A stretch of 9,655 nucleotides of DNA from positions 1 through 9,655 of the forward strand of contig JAJNBO010000057.1 in the NCBI GenBank assembly GCA_021156245.1. The letters are read 5' to 3'. Below, one piece after another: positions 6,055 through 9,655 of the stretch (position 1 is the first letter of the stretch; each line of letters opens with the position of its first letter). The position numbers and the translations under genes were made by a program. The notes beneath the pieces were generated by a model. The model was not told the origin of the DNA. It was given only the letters and a program-made list of their open reading frames with translations, and did no database searches. Source of the DNA: Ramlibacter sp. (GTDB lineage Bacteria > Pseudomonadota > Gammaproteobacteria > Burkholderiales > Burkholderiaceae_C).

Positions 6055-6672
6055 CTAGAGCGTTTCGGCGTTCGGGTGCGAAGGCGGCGACATCAGGCGG
6101 TCGGTGTACGCGATCGCCATGGCCGACAGCAGGAAGGTGATGTGGATCACCGTCTGCGCGATCAGCACCTTGTCCGAGTAGTTGCCGGCGTTGATGAAGG
6201 TCTTGAGCAGGTGGATCGAGGAGATGCCGATGATGGCCGTCGCCAGCTTCACCTTCAGCACCGACGCGTTCACGTGGCTCAGCCACTCCGGCTGGTCGCG
6301 GTGCCCCTGCAGGCCCATGCGGCTGACGAAGGTCTCGTAGCCGCCGACGATGACCATGATCAGCAGGTTGGAGATCATCACCACGTCGATCAGCGCCAGG
6401 ACGACCAGCATGATGATCGTCTCGTTCAGGCCGGTCACGGGCGTGCCGGCGTAGCCGATGCTCGTGACGAGGTGCTGCAGGGCGTCTTGCGCCCCGCCCG
6501 CGGCCAGCACGAGGTACCAGAGTTCGAGCAGGAAGTGGACGACGTACACGGCCTGCGCGGCGATCAGGCCCAGGTACAGGGGCAGCTGCAGCCAGCGGCT
6601 GGCGAAGATCAGGTTGGGCAGGGGACGGAGGGGAGAGGCGGGCCCGATGGCGGGCGGATGGTCTTTGCGCAT
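6055..6672 (-). CDS. UPF0114 / YqhA-type inner-membrane protein (TIGR00645-like)
   Basis: The protein has 205 residues and probably four membrane helices, at about 28-56, 84-110, 137-158 and 168-188. The block at residues 96-118, which includes MISNLLIMVIVGGYETFVSR, is the hallmark of the UPF0114 family; ASRW (24-27) near the start also fits. The molecular function of this family is not established. The protein is longer than E. coli YqhA (about 164 residues). It has an extra N-terminal stretch of roughly 20 mostly polar and proline-rich residues and an insert after helix 1 (about 57-82). The start at 6672 is the only upstream ATG; its nearest ribosome site, AGGA, is about ten bases away. The gene is convergent with fumC and divergent from acs. 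Confidence 0.85.
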   Translation of the reverse strand: MRKDHPPAIGPASPLRPLPNLIFASRWLQLPLYLGLIAAQAVYVVHFLLELWYLVLAAGGAQDALQHLVTSIGYAGTPVTGLNETIIMLVVLALIDVVMISNLLIMVIVGGYETFVSRMGLQGHRDQPEWLSHVNASVLKVKLATAIIGISSIHLLKTFINAGNYSDKVLIAQTVIHITFLLSAMAIAYTDRLMSPPSHPNAETL

Positions 6673-6698
6673 GGAGCTGGGTTCCTAGGGTCCGCGCG

Positions 6699-6704
6699 AT
6701 TGTA
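6699..6704 (-). promoter_or_regulatory. Candidate -10 (TACAAT) for the UPF0114 gene in the divergent acs gap
   Basis: On the minus strand TACAAT lies 26 bases before the UPF0114 start, matching five of six bases of the sigma70 -10 consensus. No good -35 hexamer is found at 16-18 bases. The 142-base gap (6673-6814) that separates this gene from acs otherwise shows only the acs ribosome site. Confidence 0.3.
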
Positions 6705-6814
6705 GTTTCCGGCCGGGCGGAGGTAGATTTCGTCAGCGCGGCGCAAGTCAGTGGCTTGTAAGTGGGTCCGCCGACAGTACCGCCGCAATCCATTCGCCCC
6801 GAGGAGACAAGTTC

Positions 6815-8800
<1,986 letters not shown>

Positions 8801-8804
8801 AACG

Positions 8805-8832
8805 AAAAAGGCCCGCGATCGCGGGCCTTTTT
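8805..8832. terminator. Perfect 28-bp palindromic bidirectional intrinsic terminator
   Basis: AAAAAGGCCCGCG and CGCGGGCCTTTTT meet head to head around a central AT, giving a GC-rich stem with a T-run on both strands. It starts four bases after the acs stop and ends 16 bases before the stop of the convergent cytochrome gene, so it should end transcription from both. A second tiny stem, GTTG-CGC-CAAC, follows at 8833-8843. Confidence 0.95.
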
Positions 8833-8848
8833 GTTGCGCCAACGCAGC

Positions 8849-9154
8849 TTATTTGAGCGACAGCACCCACGCCGCCAGCTTCTTCGCCTCGGCCTCGCTG
8901 ACCTGCGGGTTTGCCGGCATGGGCACGGGGCCCCACACGCCGGCGCCGCCCTTGATGATCTTGTTGGCCAGCCGGTCCACGGCTTCCTTCTGGCCCGCGT
9001 ACTTCTGCGCGACTTCTTTGTAGCCGGGGCCCACCAGCTTGCGGTCCGCGGCATGGCAGGTCATGCAATTCTTGGCCTGGGCCAGCGCCTGGTCGGCGAG
9101 CGCGGGCGCGCAAGCCGCGGCCAGTGCTGCCAGGACGAACAAGGCTCGTTTCAT
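8849..9154 (-). CDS. Periplasmic class I cytochrome c (c551/c552 type)
   Basis: The protein has 101 residues and is a small monoheme electron carrier for periplasmic respiration. Residues 1-20 form a signal peptide (MKRALFVLAAL..., cleavage predicted after APALA), leaving a mature protein of about 81 residues. The heme site is C30-M-T-C-H34, and M79 in VPMPAN is the sixth ligand. The GPGYKEVAQKY and WVLSLK stretches are typical of c551/c552. The start has GAGAGGA about eight bases upstream. The gene converges on acs with a shared terminator and has its own upstream region, where a TACAAT lies within an inverted repeat. It could accept or donate electrons to the pentaheme cluster, but nothing in the sequence shows that; donor to an oxidase is the conventional assumption. 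Confidence 0.93.
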   Translation of the reverse strand: MKRALFVLAALAAACAPALADQALAQAKNCMTCHAADRKLVGPGYKEVAQKYAGQKEAVDRLANKIIKGGAGVWGPVPMPANPQVSEAEAKKLAAWVLSLK

Positions 9155-9187
9155 GCAGGGGGTCCTCTCGGGTTCGGTTACAGTCCT

Positions 9188-9215
9188 TCAACGCCATTGT
9201 ACGGAGGGGCGTTGA
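9188..9215 (-). promoter_or_regulatory. Inverted repeat enclosing a -10-like TACAAT upstream of the cytochrome c gene
   Basis: TCAACGCC (9188-9195) and GGCGTTGA (9208-9215) are perfect 8-base inverted arms separated by 12 bases. The spacer contains TACAAT on the minus strand (9196-9201), a five-of-six match to a sigma70 -10, about 41 bases before the cytochrome start. No good -35 is visible. A repressor bound to the arms would cover this -10. The 103-base gap is also the upstream region of the divergent Trp-rich gene. Confidence 0.4.
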
Positions 9216-9257
9216 CCCTCCGCCGTGGCCGGTCACGTCAAACAATCGGAGGGGTGC

Positions 9258-9500
9258 ATGCTGTTCCTGGGGTTGGGGATCATCCTGCTGGCCATGAAGT
9301 ACCTGGAGTTCGGGCCGGTGGCCGAATGGTCGTGGTGGGGCGTGCTGTCGCCGTTCGCGCTGGCGGTGGTGTGGTGGACCTGGGCCGACTGGTCCGGCTA
9401 CACCAAGAAGAAGGCCATGGACCGCGAGAACGCGCGCAAGCAGGCCCGCATCGACAAGAGCCGCGAGCAGCTGGGCCTCGGCATCAAGAAGCGCAAGTAG
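9258..9500 (+). CDS. Small Trp-rich membrane protein (TIGR04438-like)
   Basis: The protein has 80 residues. The ATG at 9258 is chosen because GGAGG (9248-9252) lies five bases upstream; a GTG at 9225 would add 11 unsupported residues. It opens with a hydrophobic helix (residues about 2-14), then the acidic and aromatic KYLEFGPVAEWSWWG segment, a second helix (about 29-40) ending in VVWWTWADW, and a highly charged tail rich in Lys and Arg (about 45-80) that may form a helix in the cytoplasm. This matches the small Trp-rich proteins I associate with Burkholderiales. Their function is unknown to me. It is divergent from the cytochrome c gene. Confidence 0.8.
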   Translation: MLFLGLGIILLAMKYLEFGPVAEWSWWGVLSPFALAVVWWTWADWSGYTKKKAMDRENARKQARIDKSREQLGLGIKKRK

Positions 9501-9523
9501 ATCCCTCGCGTCCCGCGCGGGTG

Positions 9524-9655
9524 TCAGCCGCCCAGCGGCGGCGGGTGCTTGCGCTTCAGCGGCTTCAACGCAGGACCTTCGATCACCGTCCCGTCGGGAC
9601 GGAACCGGCTGCCGTGGCAAGGGCAGTCCCAGCTCGTCTCCACGCTGTTCCAGTG
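9524..9655 (-). CDS. C-terminal fragment of a Rieske [2Fe-2S] domain protein (runs off the window)
   Basis: Only the last 43 codons are inside the window; the gene continues past its right edge. On the minus strand the fragment begins with [18 protein letters not shown] and ends in a proline-rich tail and TGA. The CPCHG motif is the second half of a Rieske cluster site (C-x2-H), and [10 protein letters not shown] followed by [12 protein letters not shown] is typical of Rieske domains at the C-terminus of FAD-dependent amine-oxidase-like proteins. The first C-x-H half should lie just outside. A stand-alone Rieske protein is also possible. The gene converges on the Trp-rich gene with a 23-base gap, and no terminator is evident between them. 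Confidence 0.82.
   Translation of the reverse strand, partial: HWNSVETSWDCPCHGSRFRPDGTVIEGPALKPLKRKHPPPLGG

Noticed and set aside
8841..9154. Cytochrome c as part of the multiheme conduit operon
   Set aside because: It is more than 4 kb away, on the opposite strand and has its own upstream region. A functional link is possible but not supported by the sequence.

Overview
The window has high G+C, dense coding and short intergenic gaps. It looks like a chromosomal stretch of a betaproteobacterium, most likely Burkholderiales and plausibly Comamonadaceae. Supporting this are a small Trp-rich protein of a type I associate with Burkholderiales, a short class I cytochrome c, an Acs/FumC complement and a short ATTCCC/GGGAAT dispersed hairpin. 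The taxonomic placement is inference. I see no IS element, phage gene, CRISPR array, tRNA or rRNA.

Layout: (1) 60-992 (+) is a PhyH-type Fe(II)/2-oxoglutarate dioxygenase. (2) 1186-4595 (+) is a tight four-gene cluster. It encodes a small hemerythrin-like protein with few histidines, a fusion of a BFD-type [2Fe-2S] domain, an FAD/NAD(P)H reductase, one membrane anchor and a pentaheme cytochrome c, then an anchored monoheme DUF3365/Tll0287-like protein, and a five-helix membrane protein. The last three genes overlap by four bases each (GTGA and ATGA junctions), so they are probably translationally coupled. (3) 4634-6013 (+) is class II fumarase FumC, ending in a REP-like hairpin. (4) 6055-6672 (-) is a UPF0114/YqhA membrane protein. 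(5) 6815-8800 (+) is acetyl-CoA synthetase, followed by a perfect 28-bp palindromic terminator shared with (6) 8849-9154 (-), a periplasmic cytochrome c of the c551/c552 type. (7) 9258-9500 (+) is a small Trp-rich membrane protein. (8) 9524-9655 (-) is the C-terminal tail of a Rieske-domain protein that runs off the window.

The cluster at 1610-4595 is the part worth attention. The five-helix protein carries two histidine pairs, H99/H113 in helix 3 and H158/H172 in helix 5, each exactly 14 residues apart. This is the two-heme geometry of NOX/ferric-reductase membrane domains. Those proteins carry the FAD/NAD(P)H dehydrogenase on the same chain, but here it sits on a partner protein whose other half is a pentaheme cytochrome predicted to face the periplasm. 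The simplest model is a split, NOX-like conduit moving electrons between cytoplasmic NAD(P)H and periplasmic c-hemes, with the DUF3365 protein as a further periplasmic redox partner. The terminal acceptor or donor cannot be read from the sequence. I know of no named system with this gene set, but I could not search for one.
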